From contig NZ_JAUMUI010000011.1 of the NCBI RefSeq assembly GCF_030530745.1, forward strand, positions 16,317 to 80,316: a DNA stretch of 64,000 nt, read 5' to 3'. The notes under the pieces were generated by a model, which was not told the origin of the DNA, did not search any database, and was given only the letters and a program-made list of their open reading frames with translations. The first letter of the stretch is position 1; every line of letters begins with the position of its first letter. This document shows, piece by piece, positions 1 to 7,839 of the stretch. The translations under genes and the position numbers were made by a program. This DNA comes from Neisseria sp. (GTDB lineage: Bacteria; Pseudomonadota; Gammaproteobacteria; Burkholderiales; Neisseriaceae).

Positions 1-1277
1 GGCAGGACACCGAATTTACCGGCTACACCGAACGCCAAACCGAAGCCAAAATCCTCGCCCTCTATAAAGGCAGCGATCCGGTGGAAGAGTTGGCTGAGGG
101 CGACAGTGGCGCCGTGGTGCTCGACCGCACCCCGTTCTACGCCGAAAGCGGCGGCCAAATCGGCGACGTCGGTTATATTTCCGCCGGCGGTAACCGTTTC
201 GAAGTGCGCGACACGCAAAAAATCAAAGCCGCCGTACACGGCCAGTTCGGCATCATGGTTTCAGGCCGTCTGAAAGTGGGCGACGGCATCACCGCCGAAA
301 TCGACAACGACATCCGCAACGCCAATATGCGCAACCACAGCGCCACCCACCTGATGCACAAAGCCCTGCGCGACGTGCTCGGCAGCCATGTCGAACAAAA
401 AGGCTCGCTGGTAACCGCCGAAGTAACCCGCTTCGACATTTCCCACCCACAGGCCGTGAGTGCCGAAGAAATTGCCGAAGTCGAGCGCCGCGTGAACGCC
501 GCCATTCTCGCCAACGTTGAAGTGAAAGCCGCGCTGATGAGCATGGAAGAGGCGCAAAAAACCGGCGCCATGATGCTGTTCGGCGAAAAATACGGCGACG
601 AAGTGCGCGTGTTGGAAATGGGCGGTTTTTCCACCGAACTGTGCGGCGGCACCCACGTTTCCCGCACCGGCGACATCGGCCTCTTCAAAATCATCAGCGA
701 AGGCGGCATCGCCGCCGGCATCCGCCGCATCGAAGCCATCACCGGCCTGAATGCCCTCAAATGGGCGCAAAACCAAGAGCGCCTGGTGCGCGACATCATC
801 GGCGAAGTGAAAGCGCAAACCGAAAAAGACGTATTGGCCAAAATCCAAGCCCATGCCGCGCAAAGCAAAGCATTGGAAAAAGAACTGGCCAAAGCCAAAG
901 CCGAACTGGCCGTACACGCCGGCGCCAAACTGCTGGACAACGCAAAAGATTTAGGCGCGGCCAAACTGGTGGTGGCCCAAATCGACGCCGAAGCAGGCGC
1001 CCTGCGCGACATCGTTACCGACTTAACAGGCAAGGCCGACAATGCCGTGATCCTGCTGGCAGCGGTAAACGACGGCAAAGTTTCCCTGTGCGCAGGTGTG
1101 TCCAAACCGTTAACCGCCAAAGTGAAAGCGGGAGACTTGGTTAAATTTGCTGCCGAGCAAGTAGGCGGCAAAGGCGGCGGCCGGCCGGATTTGGCGCAGG
1201 CGGGCGGCACCGAAGTAGGCAAACTGCCCGAAGCGCTGAACAGCGTGGCAGATTGGGTTGGCGGCAAGCTGGCCTGA
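1..1277 (+). CDS. alaS: Alanyl-tRNA synthetase, C-terminal part (5' end outside window)
   Basis: The reading frame is open from base 3 and ends at TGA 1275-1277, giving about 424 C-terminal residues of a protein normally near 875. The catalytic N-terminal half lies upstream of the window. Visible parts are the editing domain with its zinc-type motifs (HSATHLMH near position 345, CGGTH near 645), a charged Ala/Lys coiled coil, and the C-Ala domain with the glycine-rich GGKGGGRPDLAQAGG signature. AlaRS charges tRNA-Ala in the cytoplasm and hydrolyses mis-charged Ser/Gly-tRNA-Ala. A DUS (SGRLK codons, about 263-275) lies inside the gene. A DUS hairpin follows the stop. Identification is secure; only the truncation by the window is unusual. 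Confidence 0.97.
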   Translation, partial: QDTEFTGYTERQTEAKILALYKGSDPVEELAEGDSGAVVLDRTPFYAESGGQIGDVGYISAGGNRFEVRDTQKIKAAVHGQFGIMVSGRLKVGDGITAEIDNDIRNANMRNHSATHLMHKALRDVLGSHVEQKGSLVTAEVTRFDISHPQAVSAEEIAEVERRVNAAILANVEVKAALMSMEEAQKTGAMMLFGEKYGDEVRVLEMGGFSTELCGGTHVSRTGDIGLFKIISEGGIAAGIRRIEAITGLNALKWAQNQERLVRDIIGEVKAQTEKDVLAKIQAHAAQSKALEKELAKAKAELAVHAGAKLLDNAKDLGAAKLVVAQIDAEAGALRDIVTDLTGKADNAVILLAAVNDGKVSLCAGVSKPLTAKVKAGDLVKFAAEQVGGKGGGRPDLAQAGGTEVGKLPEALNSVADWVGGKLA

Positions 1278-1290
1278 TTTGGTAGTTAAA

Positions 1291-1321
1291 TAGGCCGTCT
1301 GAAAAAGCTTTAGACGGCCTA
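1291..1321 (+). terminator. DUS inverted-repeat terminator of alaS
   Basis: A 10-bp stem (taggccgtct / agacggccta) encloses an 11-base loop just after the alaS stop. One arm with its flank is a full AG-DUS, so the site probably serves both DNA uptake and termination. Confidence 0.75.
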
Positions 1322-1338
1322 TCTGCCATATAGTTGGT

Positions 1339-2094
1339 ATGAGATGGAACACGATGTATAACGATTTAAAATCTAAGAAAATCTCTGAATTATCTAGCTC
1401 TCTTCTAGAAGCCAGTAAGAAATCCATTAACTCATGGAAAGAGATAAAGCGTAAACAGTCAAAAATTTCATTTCTAGAAAACAACTTTTTTAAGATATAT
1501 TTACCTTTAATTCTTTTTGCAGGATCTGCAATATCATCTATACTTTTATACTTCTATAAGGACGTTGTTTGGTGGAAATGGGCTGCGCCTGTGTTATTAA
1601 TTTTATTATGGGTATATTTTTTAATTTCTATAATTATAAATATAGCTATAGAAATATATAAAATGAAAAAACATAAGATGCTTTCTCATACTCATCTTGC
1701 TATTATACAAAATATGCAGGATACAATTGACTCTGATTTAATTTTACTTCAAGAATTGATGGTTCAAGATATAGATATCTTAGAGTATGCTTTAGTTCAT
1801 ATAACATCTGAGCTTGAGTCATTAACGAATAGGGTATCTTTTCTAATTGGAACACTAAAAAAAGTTGGAGTTCTTCCTGCTGTTTTAGCTTTTTTTATTT
1901 TATTTCAAAAAGTAGATTTAAATAATTTTCATAAAAGTTTTCATCCTATTATTACAGCTTTTCTGTATGCTACTCCTTGTTTATATTTTTTATCTGGTAT
2001 TTTTGAAGAAGCAAAATCTCACTTGGAGCGTCATAGAGAAATATATAAATTAGTAATTGATATTAAAAATAAAGAAAAATCCATACTTCAGTGA
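1339..2094 (+). CDS. AT-rich predicted four-helix membrane protein, unknown function
   Basis: 251 residues from the first ATG; an ATG at 1354 is an alternative, and neither has a clear ribosome-binding site. The N-terminal ~45 residues are polar and Ser/Lys-rich, compatible with a helical region. Hydrophobic segments lie near residues 52-70, 78-105, 176-193 and 205-225. A charged, probably helical stretch (106-175) separates the two pairs, and the tail is Lys/Glu-rich. I recognise no family. Base composition is strikingly AT-rich (runs of ata/tta codons) against GC-rich alaS and the ferredoxin-reductase, and no DUS lies inside it, so recent acquisition is likely. It stands alone between a DUS terminator and a repeat-rich gap. 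Confidence 0.7.
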   Translation: MRWNTMYNDLKSKKISELSSSLLEASKKSINSWKEIKRKQSKISFLENNFFKIYLPLILFAGSAISSILLYFYKDVVWWKWAAPVLLILLWVYFLISIIINIAIEIYKMKKHKMLSHTHLAIIQNMQDTIDSDLILLQELMVQDIDILEYALVHITSELESLTNRVSFLIGTLKKVGVLPAVLAFFILFQKVDLNNFHKSFHPIITAFLYATPCLYFLSGIFEEAKSHLERHREIYKLVIDIKNKEKSILQ

Positions 2095-2149
2095 AATGAT
2101 ATAATAGATATGATTGTTTTTTCAGACGCCATTAGCTTGATTGCTAGAT

Positions 2150-2338
2150 AAAGACCCTTTGCAAACCCAGAAAAATTTATTTTTTGTCATTTCTGTGTGA
2201 GTGGAAATTCAGATAATTAGTATACAAGTATTTATTTAATCAATTCTTTAATATCTTTATCTAGATTGACACCTATGTGGGAGTGGCGGATTTAAGCATT
2301 TCAGGCAGTCTCTTTAAGCGTAGTTTTGCAAAGGTATT
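2150..2338. mobile_element. Degenerate miniature element (family 2 ends) in the 2095-2430 gap
   Basis: The gap after the AT-rich gene has no convincing ORF. It starts with an agaccctttgcaaa-type end near 2152 and finishes with its inverted counterpart (ttttgcaaaggtatt, about 2324-2338). These match the ends of family 2 elements elsewhere in the window. The interior is AT-rich and includes tcatttctgtgtgagtgg, which looks like a decayed neisserial dRS3-type repeat. No clean target duplication is visible, so the assignment is tentative. Confidence 0.4.
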
Positions 2339-2339
2339 T

Positions 2340-2395
2340 GGCCGTCTGAAAACAGCGAAGCGCAGTTTCTGCGAAGCTGAAGTTTTCAGACGGCC
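2340..2395. terminator. Extended DUS hairpin
   Basis: The 14-base arms ggccgtctgaaaac / gttttcagacggcc enclose a second stem (cgcag ttt ctgcg). The result is a long bidirectional hairpin just upstream of the ferredoxin-reductase gene. Both arms carry a DUS core. Confidence 0.6.
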
Positions 2396-2430
2396 TGAGT
2401 CCTTTAAATTGATTTTATTTGATAACGTTT

Positions 2431-3441
2431 ATGTCTTATACCATTACCCTTGCTCCCGATAATGCCGCTTTTACCGCAGAAGCGGGGGAGCCGGTTTTGA
2501 ATGCCGCCAAGCGGCAGGGTTTGAATCTGCCACATTCCTGCCAAAGCGGTATTTGCGGGCAGTGCAAAGCCGAGCTTGTCGGCGGCGAAGTGGCACAGGG
2601 GGCGCATGCCGAGCTGGCGTTGAGTGCCGAAGAGGCGGCGCAAGGCAAGATTTTGATGTGTTGCGCGGTGCCGCAAAGTGATATTGTGCTGAAAGTGCCG
2701 GGCTATAACGGCGCGGCCATGCCGCCGGTGAAAACTTTCCCCGCGCGTGTGGCGTCGGTGGTTTACGGGCACGATGTGGCGGTGTTGACGCTGGCGCTGC
2801 CCAAAGCACCGCCGTTTGCATTTTTGGCGGGGCAGTATATCGATATTTTGCTGAAAAACGGCCAAGTGCGCAGTTATTCGATTGCCAACAGCCCGTCGCA
2901 GCCCGAAACTTTGGAGCTGCATATCCGCAAGCGCGAGGGCGGTTTGTTTTCGGGGATGCTGTTCGGCGAGGATGCGTTGGTTAAAGAAAAGGCGATTTTG
3001 CGCGTGCGCGGCCCGTTGGGTACGTTTACGCTGCAAGAGGGCGGCAAACCGGTGATTCTGATGGCCACGGGCACGGGTTTTGCGCCTATCCGCAGCATTT
3101 TGCAGCAGATGGCGGAAAACGGCGACGCACGCGCGGTGCATCTTTATTGGGGCGCGCGGCACGAGGCCGATTTATACCGTTTGCAGGAAGCGGCGGATTT
3201 GGTTGCGCAGCTGCCGAACGCCCGCTTTACGCCGGTGCTCTCACGCTCTGATGCGGGCTGGCAGGGGGCGCAGGGGTATATCCAAGCCCGTGTTGCGGCC
3301 GATTACCCCGATTTGTCGGGGCATGAGGTGTATGCCTGCGGTTCGTCGGCTATGATTGAGGGGGCGCGGCAACAGCTCGTGGCGCAGTGCGGCCTGCCTG
3401 CCGGTGCGTTTTTTTCGGACGCGTTTTCACCTGCGGCATAA
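2431..3441 (+). CDS. 2Fe-2S ferredoxin-fused NAD(P)H oxidoreductase (AscD-like)
   Basis: 336 residues from ATG 2431; an in-frame TTG at 2419 is the only upstream alternative. Domain order: plant-type 2Fe-2S ferredoxin at residues 1-90 (Cys37, Cys42 and Cys45 in CQSGICGQC, then a Cys-Cys pair near 76-77); FAD-binding domain about 95-195 (RSYSIANSP, GPLGTF); NAD(P)-binding domain 200-330 (ATGTGFAPIRS). This layout is that of CDP-6-deoxy-delta-3,4-glucoseen reductase and phenol hydroxylase/CDP-ascarylose reductases. It would pass electrons from NAD(P)H through FAD to the cluster and on to an unknown acceptor. No deoxysugar genes are nearby, so the family name should not be read as the substrate. 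Confidence 0.85.
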   Translation: MSYTITLAPDNAAFTAEAGEPVLNAAKRQGLNLPHSCQSGICGQCKAELVGGEVAQGAHAELALSAEEAAQGKILMCCAVPQSDIVLKVPGYNGAAMPPVKTFPARVASVVYGHDVAVLTLALPKAPPFAFLAGQYIDILLKNGQVRSYSIANSPSQPETLELHIRKREGGLFSGMLFGEDALVKEKAILRVRGPLGTFTLQEGGKPVILMATGTGFAPIRSILQQMAENGDARAVHLYWGARHEADLYRLQEAADLVAQLPNARFTPVLSRSDAGWQGAQGYIQARVAADYPDLSGHEVYACGSSAMIEGARQQLVAQCGLPAGAFFSDAFSPAA

Positions 3442-3578
3442 CGGCTCGGTTTTTTGATATTTGAAAATTTCAGAAAACCGTTTGGCGGCCGGCAAATTTT
3501 GATAGAATGCGGCATGTTATTTTTAAATTTTCTGAAAAACGGCAGAGGCCGTCTGAAAACAACCAGTTAGGAGCGCAT

Positions 3579-4775
3579 ATGTCAGACAGACTGATTTTGG
3601 TATTGAACTGCGGCAGTTCTTCTTTGAAAGGCGCGGTATTGGATAACGGCAGCGGCGAAGTATTGCTGAGCTGCCTGGCGGAAAAGCTGAACCTGCCCGA
3701 TGCGTATATCACGTTTAAATCCAACGGTGAAAAACGCAAGGTGGATCTGACCCGCCATCCCGATCACACCGGCGCGGTGGAAGCGCTGATGGAAGAATTG
3801 AAAGCCCACGGCCTCGACAGCCGCATCGCGGCGGTCGGCCACCGAGTGGTCAGCGGCGGCGAGCTTTACAGCGAATCTATCGTGATTACGCCCGAAGTGG
3901 TGGACGGCATCGAAAAATGTATTCCGCTCGCTCCGCTGCACAACCCCGCCAACCTGCTGGGTATCCGCGCCGCGCAAAATATCTTCAAAGGCCTGCCGAA
4001 TGTGGCCGTGTTCGACACCGCTTTCCACCAAAGCATTCCCGAACACGCCTACACTTATGCCGTACCGCGCGAGTTTTACCGCAAATACGGCCTGCGCCGC
4101 TACGGCTTTCACGGCACCAGCTACCGCTTTGTGGCCGACGAAACCGCCCGTTTTCTGGGTAAAGACAAAAACAGCCTGCGCATGGTGATCGCCCACTTGG
4201 GCAACGGTGCGTCGATTGCCGCCGTTGCCAACGGCGAATGCCAAGACACCAGTATGGGTTTGACCCCGCTGGAAGGTTTGGTAATGGGCACCCGCAGCGG
4301 TGATGTTGACCCGAGCGTATTCTCGTTTTTGGCCGAAAACGCCAATATGAGCATTACGCAGATTACCGATATGTTGAACAAAAAATCGGGTTTGCTGGGC
4401 ATTTCTGAGTTGTCCAACGACTGCCGCACCATCGAAGAAGAAGCGGGCAACGGCCACGAAGGCGCAAAACTTGCGCTGGAAGTGTTTGCCTACCGCTTAG
4501 CCAAATACGTTGCCTCTATGGCGGTTGCCGCCGGCGGTTTGGACGCTTTGGTGTTTACCGGCGGCATCGGCGAAAACTCCAATCTGATCCGCAGCAAAGT
4601 GTTGGGTTATTTGGGCTTTTTGGGTTTGACCGAAGACAAGCAGGCCAACGAAAACGCCCGTTTCGGCAATGCCGGCGTGATTACTTCTGCCGACAGCAAA
4701 GCGCTGGCGGTGGTGATTCCCACCAACGAAGAGTTGATGATTGCGCACGACACGGCTTCTTTGAGCGGCCTGTAA
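3579..4775 (+). CDS. ackA: Acetate kinase
   Basis: 398 residues from ATG 3579, chosen because TAGGAG at 3568-3573 is well spaced and the protein then begins MSDRLILVLNCGSSSLKG, the standard start of the family. Other signatures are HRVVSGGE, FHGTSYRFV, HLGNGASI, TRSGDVDP and TGGIGENS. The enzyme interconverts acetyl phosphate + ADP and acetate + ATP in the cytoplasm. Its usual partner pta is not in this window. A DUS lies between the promoter region and the start. A UUCG-loop terminator follows. Confidence 0.97.
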   Translation: MSDRLILVLNCGSSSLKGAVLDNGSGEVLLSCLAEKLNLPDAYITFKSNGEKRKVDLTRHPDHTGAVEALMEELKAHGLDSRIAAVGHRVVSGGELYSESIVITPEVVDGIEKCIPLAPLHNPANLLGIRAAQNIFKGLPNVAVFDTAFHQSIPEHAYTYAVPREFYRKYGLRRYGFHGTSYRFVADETARFLGKDKNSLRMVIAHLGNGASIAAVANGECQDTSMGLTPLEGLVMGTRSGDVDPSVFSFLAENANMSITQITDMLNKKSGLLGISELSNDCRTIEEEAGNGHEGAKLALEVFAYRLAKYVASMAVAAGGLDALVFTGGIGENSNLIRSKVLGYLGFLGLTEDKQANENARFGNAGVITSADSKALAVVIPTNEELMIAHDTASLSGL

Positions 4776-4797
4776 TACGGGCGGATCCGCCGGTAAT

Positions 4798-4823
4798 AAA
4801 AACCCTGCTTCGGCAGGGTTTTT
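4798..4823 (+). terminator. Rho-independent terminator of ackA
   Basis: An 11-bp stem (aaaaaccctgc / gcagggttttt) with a ttcg tetraloop and a U-tract lies 23 bases after the ackA stop. Confidence 0.9.
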
Positions 4824-4918
4824 ATTTTACGGTTTGGAATTTCAAATATCTGGAGCAGTAACCTTGCAAAATCCGCCCAAGCCGTCAGATTGCAGCCAGC
4901 CCGGCAAACCCTCAGGGT

Positions 4919-5773
4919 TTATTGTTCCGTTTCTTCAAAGAGGCCGTCTGAAAGCGTCTCCGCACCGCCGTCTTTCACATGGATTTCGATTTCGGCGAAG
5001 TTTTCGGGCTGAACGATGCGCACCAAGCCTTCTTTGGCCAGCTCGAGCAGGGCGATGAAGTTTACCACCACATACACCGCGCCTTGTTCGGGCCTGAGCA
5101 GCTCCGAAAAGCGGCAGGTGCCTTGGGTGTTGAGGCGGCGCAGAATGGCCGACATCTGCGCGCGCACGGATACGGCGTCTTGCACCACGGCGTGGCTTTT
5201 GGTGTGTTTGGCGCGGGAAAGTATGCCCAGCCACGCTTGGGTGAGGTCGGCGATGTGCACGTCGGGCAGTTTGGCTTCAACGGCGATTTCCAGCGGCAGG
5301 TAGGCCCAGGCGAAATCGCGGCCGGCGCGGGGCAGGGCGTCGAGGCCGGCGGCGGCGAGCTTCATCTGCTCGTAGGCCAGCAGGCGGCGCACCAGTTCGG
5401 CGCGCGGGTCGGCTTCTTCGCCTTCTTCCGTGTTTTCGGGCTGCGGCAGCAGCAGGCGTGATTTGATTTCGATTAACACCGCCGCCATCAATAAATATTC
5501 GGCAGCCAAATCAAACTGATAGGCTTCCATTTGGGCGATATAGTGCAGATACTGCTCGGTGATTTTAATCATCGGGATATCGAGCACGTTGATATTCTGC
5601 TTGCGGATCAAATAAAGCAGTAAATCCAGCGGCCCCTGAAAGCTGTGCAGCACCACTTTCAGGGCATCGGGCGGGATAAACAAATCCTGCGGCACATCGG
5701 TAACGGGTTGGCCGAAAATCCACGCTACGGCGTTTTCAGACGGCCTTTGCAGGTTTTCTGAGGCGGCGGTCAT
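4919..5773 (-). CDS. scpA: Segregation and condensation protein A
   Basis: 284 residues from ATG 5773. The open frame extends further upstream, but that part overlaps tcdA. ScpA is the kleisin that bridges the SMC heads and works with ScpB. The FQGPLDLLLYLIRKQNINVLDI motif region near residues 40-60 and the C-terminal winged-helix segment are typical. The start overlaps the tcdA stop (ATGA), so translation is probably coupled. scpB lies apart, at 55.2 kb. A DUS falls in the last codons. Confidence 0.93.
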   Translation of the reverse strand: MTAASENLQRPSENAVAWIFGQPVTDVPQDLFIPPDALKVVLHSFQGPLDLLLYLIRKQNINVLDIPMIKITEQYLHYIAQMEAYQFDLAAEYLLMAAVLIEIKSRLLLPQPENTEEGEEADPRAELVRRLLAYEQMKLAAAGLDALPRAGRDFAWAYLPLEIAVEAKLPDVHIADLTQAWLGILSRAKHTKSHAVVQDAVSVRAQMSAILRRLNTQGTCRFSELLRPEQGAVYVVVNFIALLELAKEGLVRIVQPENFAEIEIHVKDGGAETLSDGLFEETEQ

Positions 5774-6561
5774 TTTTCCGCCCCTATGTGTTCGATAGCG
5801 GTCTGCGCGCAATAAAGGCCGAACGGTGCGGTAACGAGCATGCTCGCGCCGTAGCCTGCGCACGACAAACCTTGCGGGGCGTTGCGGCCGTCTGAAAGGT
5901 TATCGGCATTGCACGCTTCGGCCGTTTGCGGCGGGGTGATGTTTTCGGTGGAAAACACGCACGGCACGCGCATTTTTCCGCCGCCGCGCGGAAAGCCGTA
6001 GCGTTTGCGAAGGGCGTAGCGCAGGTTGGCCAGCAGCGGGTCGTGGGTGGCTCTGCTCAAATCGCCGGTTTGGATTAAAGCCGGGTTTTTTTGGCCGCCG
6101 GCACCGCCGCTCACAACAAACGGCCGGCCGTTTTGCACGAAATAAGCCGCCATCGCCGCTTTCACGCGCACTTGGTCGATGGCGTCGATAACAAAATCGA
6201 AAGGCCGTCTGAAAATATCCTGAAGGTTTTCTTCGGTAACGAAGTCTTCAATTTCGGTTACGCGGCAGGCGGGGTTGATTTGCAGAATGCGCTCGTGCAG
6301 CGCTGTTACTTTGGCTTTGCCGAATTCGGCCGTGAGCGCGGGCAGTTGGCGGTTGACATTGGATTCGGCCACGTTGTCCAAATCCACCAGCGTTAATGCG
6401 CCGATGCCGCTGCGTGCGAGCGCCTCCACCGCCCACGAGCCGACGCCGCCCACGCCCACCACGCAAACGTGCGCGGCGGCAAAGCGCTGCAGTGCGGCTT
6501 CGCCGTAAAGGCGGGCGATGCCGCCGAAACGGCGGGAAGAAACGGAAGCGGTGTCTAGCAT
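5770..6561 (-). CDS. tcdA: tRNA threonylcarbamoyladenosine dehydratase
   Basis: 263 residues from ATG 6561 (MLDTASVSSRRFGG). An E1-like/ThiF fold is shown by VGVGGVGSWAVEALARSG near residues 32-50 and LVDLDNVAESNVNRQ shortly after. TcdA cyclises t6A37 of ANN-decoding tRNAs to ct6A using ATP. It lacks the C-terminal zinc CxxC pairs and rhodanese domain of MoeB-type proteins, which supports TcdA over MoeB/ThiF. It forms a tight operon with scpA (4-base overlap). Confidence 0.9.
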   Translation of the reverse strand: MLDTASVSSRRFGGIARLYGEAALQRFAAAHVCVVGVGGVGSWAVEALARSGIGALTLVDLDNVAESNVNRQLPALTAEFGKAKVTALHERILQINPACRVTEIEDFVTEENLQDIFRRPFDFVIDAIDQVRVKAAMAAYFVQNGRPFVVSGGAGGQKNPALIQTGDLSRATHDPLLANLRYALRKRYGFPRGGGKMRVPCVFSTENITPPQTAEACNADNLSDGRNAPQGLSCAGYGASMLVTAPFGLYCAQTAIEHIGAEK

Positions 6562-6697
6562 GATTCTGCCTTGTGATAAGTCAAACACAATAAAAAAAAC
6601 GCTGCCAAAACGGCGCAGCGGTATTATACTTCAACGAAGCCGCCAAAAGTTGGGATGAAAGCCGGCGGTTTGACACCACCTCAATAAGGAGAAGACG

Positions 6698-7165
6698 ATG
6701 TATAAACATTTGGTTGTTGCCGTTGACGGCAGTGCGACTTCCCTCAACGCTTTGAAGCACGCCGCCGATCTGGCAAGTTTCGGCAATGCGCGGCTGACTT
6801 TGGTTCACGTTGCCAACCCTGCCGAATATATGGCTCTGGCTCCCGAATTTTTACAGCATGAAAGCTATGAAGCCGCCGCTGTGGCGCAGGGCAACGAAGT
6901 GCTGGACTTCGCAGAAAACAGCGCCAAAGAGCAGGGCGTGGCCAATGTGGTGAAACACCTGCTGGTGGCCAATAAAGGTGCGCGCGAGATGGCGCAGGAG
7001 TTGGTTGATTATGCCGACGATCAGGGTGCCGACCTGTTGGTTTTGGGTACCCACGGACGCAGCGGCCTGATGCACCTGCTGATGGGCAGCTTTGCCGAAA
7101 CCGTGATGCGCCAGAGTCATCTGCCTCTGCTGGTTATCCGCAGCACGGAAGACGAAGCGGAATAA
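6698..7165 (+). CDS. Universal stress protein (UspA family)
   Basis: 155 residues; the start is fixed by AAGGAG about 9 bases before ATG 6698. Single Usp domain: N-terminal AVDGSATSLNALKHA and the ATP-binding G-x2-G-x9-G-S motif (GTHGRSGLMHLLMGS, about residues 122-136). Such proteins form ATP-binding cytoplasmic dimers linked to stress survival; the exact role varies. The gene diverges from tcdA across a short gap and is monocistronic, closed by a strong terminator. Confidence 0.93.
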   Translation: MYKHLVVAVDGSATSLNALKHAADLASFGNARLTLVHVANPAEYMALAPEFLQHESYEAAAVAQGNEVLDFAENSAKEQGVANVVKHLLVANKGAREMAQELVDYADDQGADLLVLGTHGRSGLMHLLMGSFAETVMRQSHLPLLVIRSTEDEAE

Positions 7166-7188
7166 AGCCGCCGTTATCCGTCAGGTTG

Positions 7189-7234
7189 AAAAGCCGTAAT
7201 CCGCCGTTGTTTCAAACGGCGGATTACGGCTTTT
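7189..7234 (+). terminator. Strong rho-independent terminator of the usp gene
   Basis: A perfect 20-bp stem (7189-7208 with 7215-7234), six-base loop gtttca, ending in TTTT. It is symmetrical, so it could act on both strands. Confidence 0.9.
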
Positions 7235-7311
7235 CTGGGTTTTATACTTTCAGACGGCCTTTTGGTTTTGAGCGGCAGGTATTTTTGAAATCTGCATGTG
7301 GTTTGCGGAAT

Positions 7312-7340
7312 AAAAAAAGGGGTGGCACGCAGCCACACCC
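7312..7340 (-). terminator. Terminator downstream of the DUF3149 gene
   Basis: On the minus strand, gggtgtggc / gccacccc forms a stem with a one-base bulge, followed by TTTTTTTA (7312-7318). It lies about 100 bases after the DUF3149 stop and would end that transcript. Confidence 0.65.
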
Positions 7341-7440
7341 AAACACACACACATCAAGAGGAAAGAGAGAAAAAATGTTTCAATCATAGGGCGATATAAA
7401 ATGCCCTGCATGTTGTTCCGATAAGGAAACTAGATGAAAA

Positions 7441-7578
7441 CTATTGCTTTTCGGGTTTTTTATCCGCCTGGCGTTTTACCCAAAAAAATAAAAACATGGC
7501 AATAACCATCACTAAAACAATGGTGAGTAAAGATAGAATACCCACAGGCGATTTAAACAGTTCGTTGAAAAGTTCCAT
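7441..7578 (-). CDS. DUF3149 single-pass membrane microprotein, 45 residues
   Basis: ATG 7578-7576 to TAG 7443-7441 encodes MELFNELFKSPVGILSLLT and on to KRQADKKPEKQ. A hydrophobic helix spans about residues 13-34 and a basic, probably cytoplasmic tail follows. A GGGAA-type ribosome-binding site precedes the ATG. The size, the F-x-ELFKSPVG start and the helix-plus-Lys tail match my recollection of DUF3149 proteins, common in Neisseria and relatives and of unknown function. The gene is shorter than usual ORF cut-offs. It has its own terminator and diverges from lysO. Confidence 0.75.
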   Translation of the reverse strand: MELFNELFKSPVGILSLLTIVLVMVIAMFLFFWVKRQADKKPEKQ

Positions 7579-7742
7579 TATTTGTGTTCCCGGCAAATTG
7601 GTTTGTAGTTGTCAGCTTTTAGAAGCGATTATAGGTAAAAACGGTTATTGGGTTTTGATACAGGTCAAGCTTATCAAGATTGATTCGGGAGTTCCCGTTC
7701 GGAAGAAGGGGGCCGTCGGAAAGGAAGGGGAGCGGATTCGGC

Positions 7743-7748
7743 TATAAT
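7743..7748 (+). promoter_or_regulatory. Candidate -10 box for lysO
   Basis: A perfect TATAAT lies about 90 bases before the lysO start, with no good -35 at 17 bp. A DUS lies between the box and the start codon. Confidence 0.4.
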
Positions 7749-7839
7749 CGCATCATTTTCACAGATTCCTCATATGCCTGCCCTATAACGGAGTAAATCC
7801 GCCATATATGTAGGGCCGTCTGAAACCGATGGATATTGT

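Noticed and set aside
173-1267. Long antisense ORFs opposite alaS, and similar ones opposite ackA, pnp, proS, uvrA and others
   Set aside because: They mirror GC-rich coding sequence, have low-complexity composition and no ribosome-binding site; the sense genes are certain.
2277-2462. Short ORF across the DUS hairpin before the ferredoxin-reductase
   Set aside because: It consists of repeat-end, hairpin and leader sequence with no coding character.
7186-7389. 67-residue ORF after the stress-protein gene, ending at a good ribosome-binding site followed by ATG TTT CAA TCA TAG
   Set aside because: It runs through a strong terminator. The tiny ORF after the AAGAGGAAAGAGAG is only four codons and probably chance.
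7749-7839. Lysine riboswitch upstream of lysO
   Set aside because: The leader is about 90 bases and shows none of the helices of the ~170-base L box; it contains a DUS instead.
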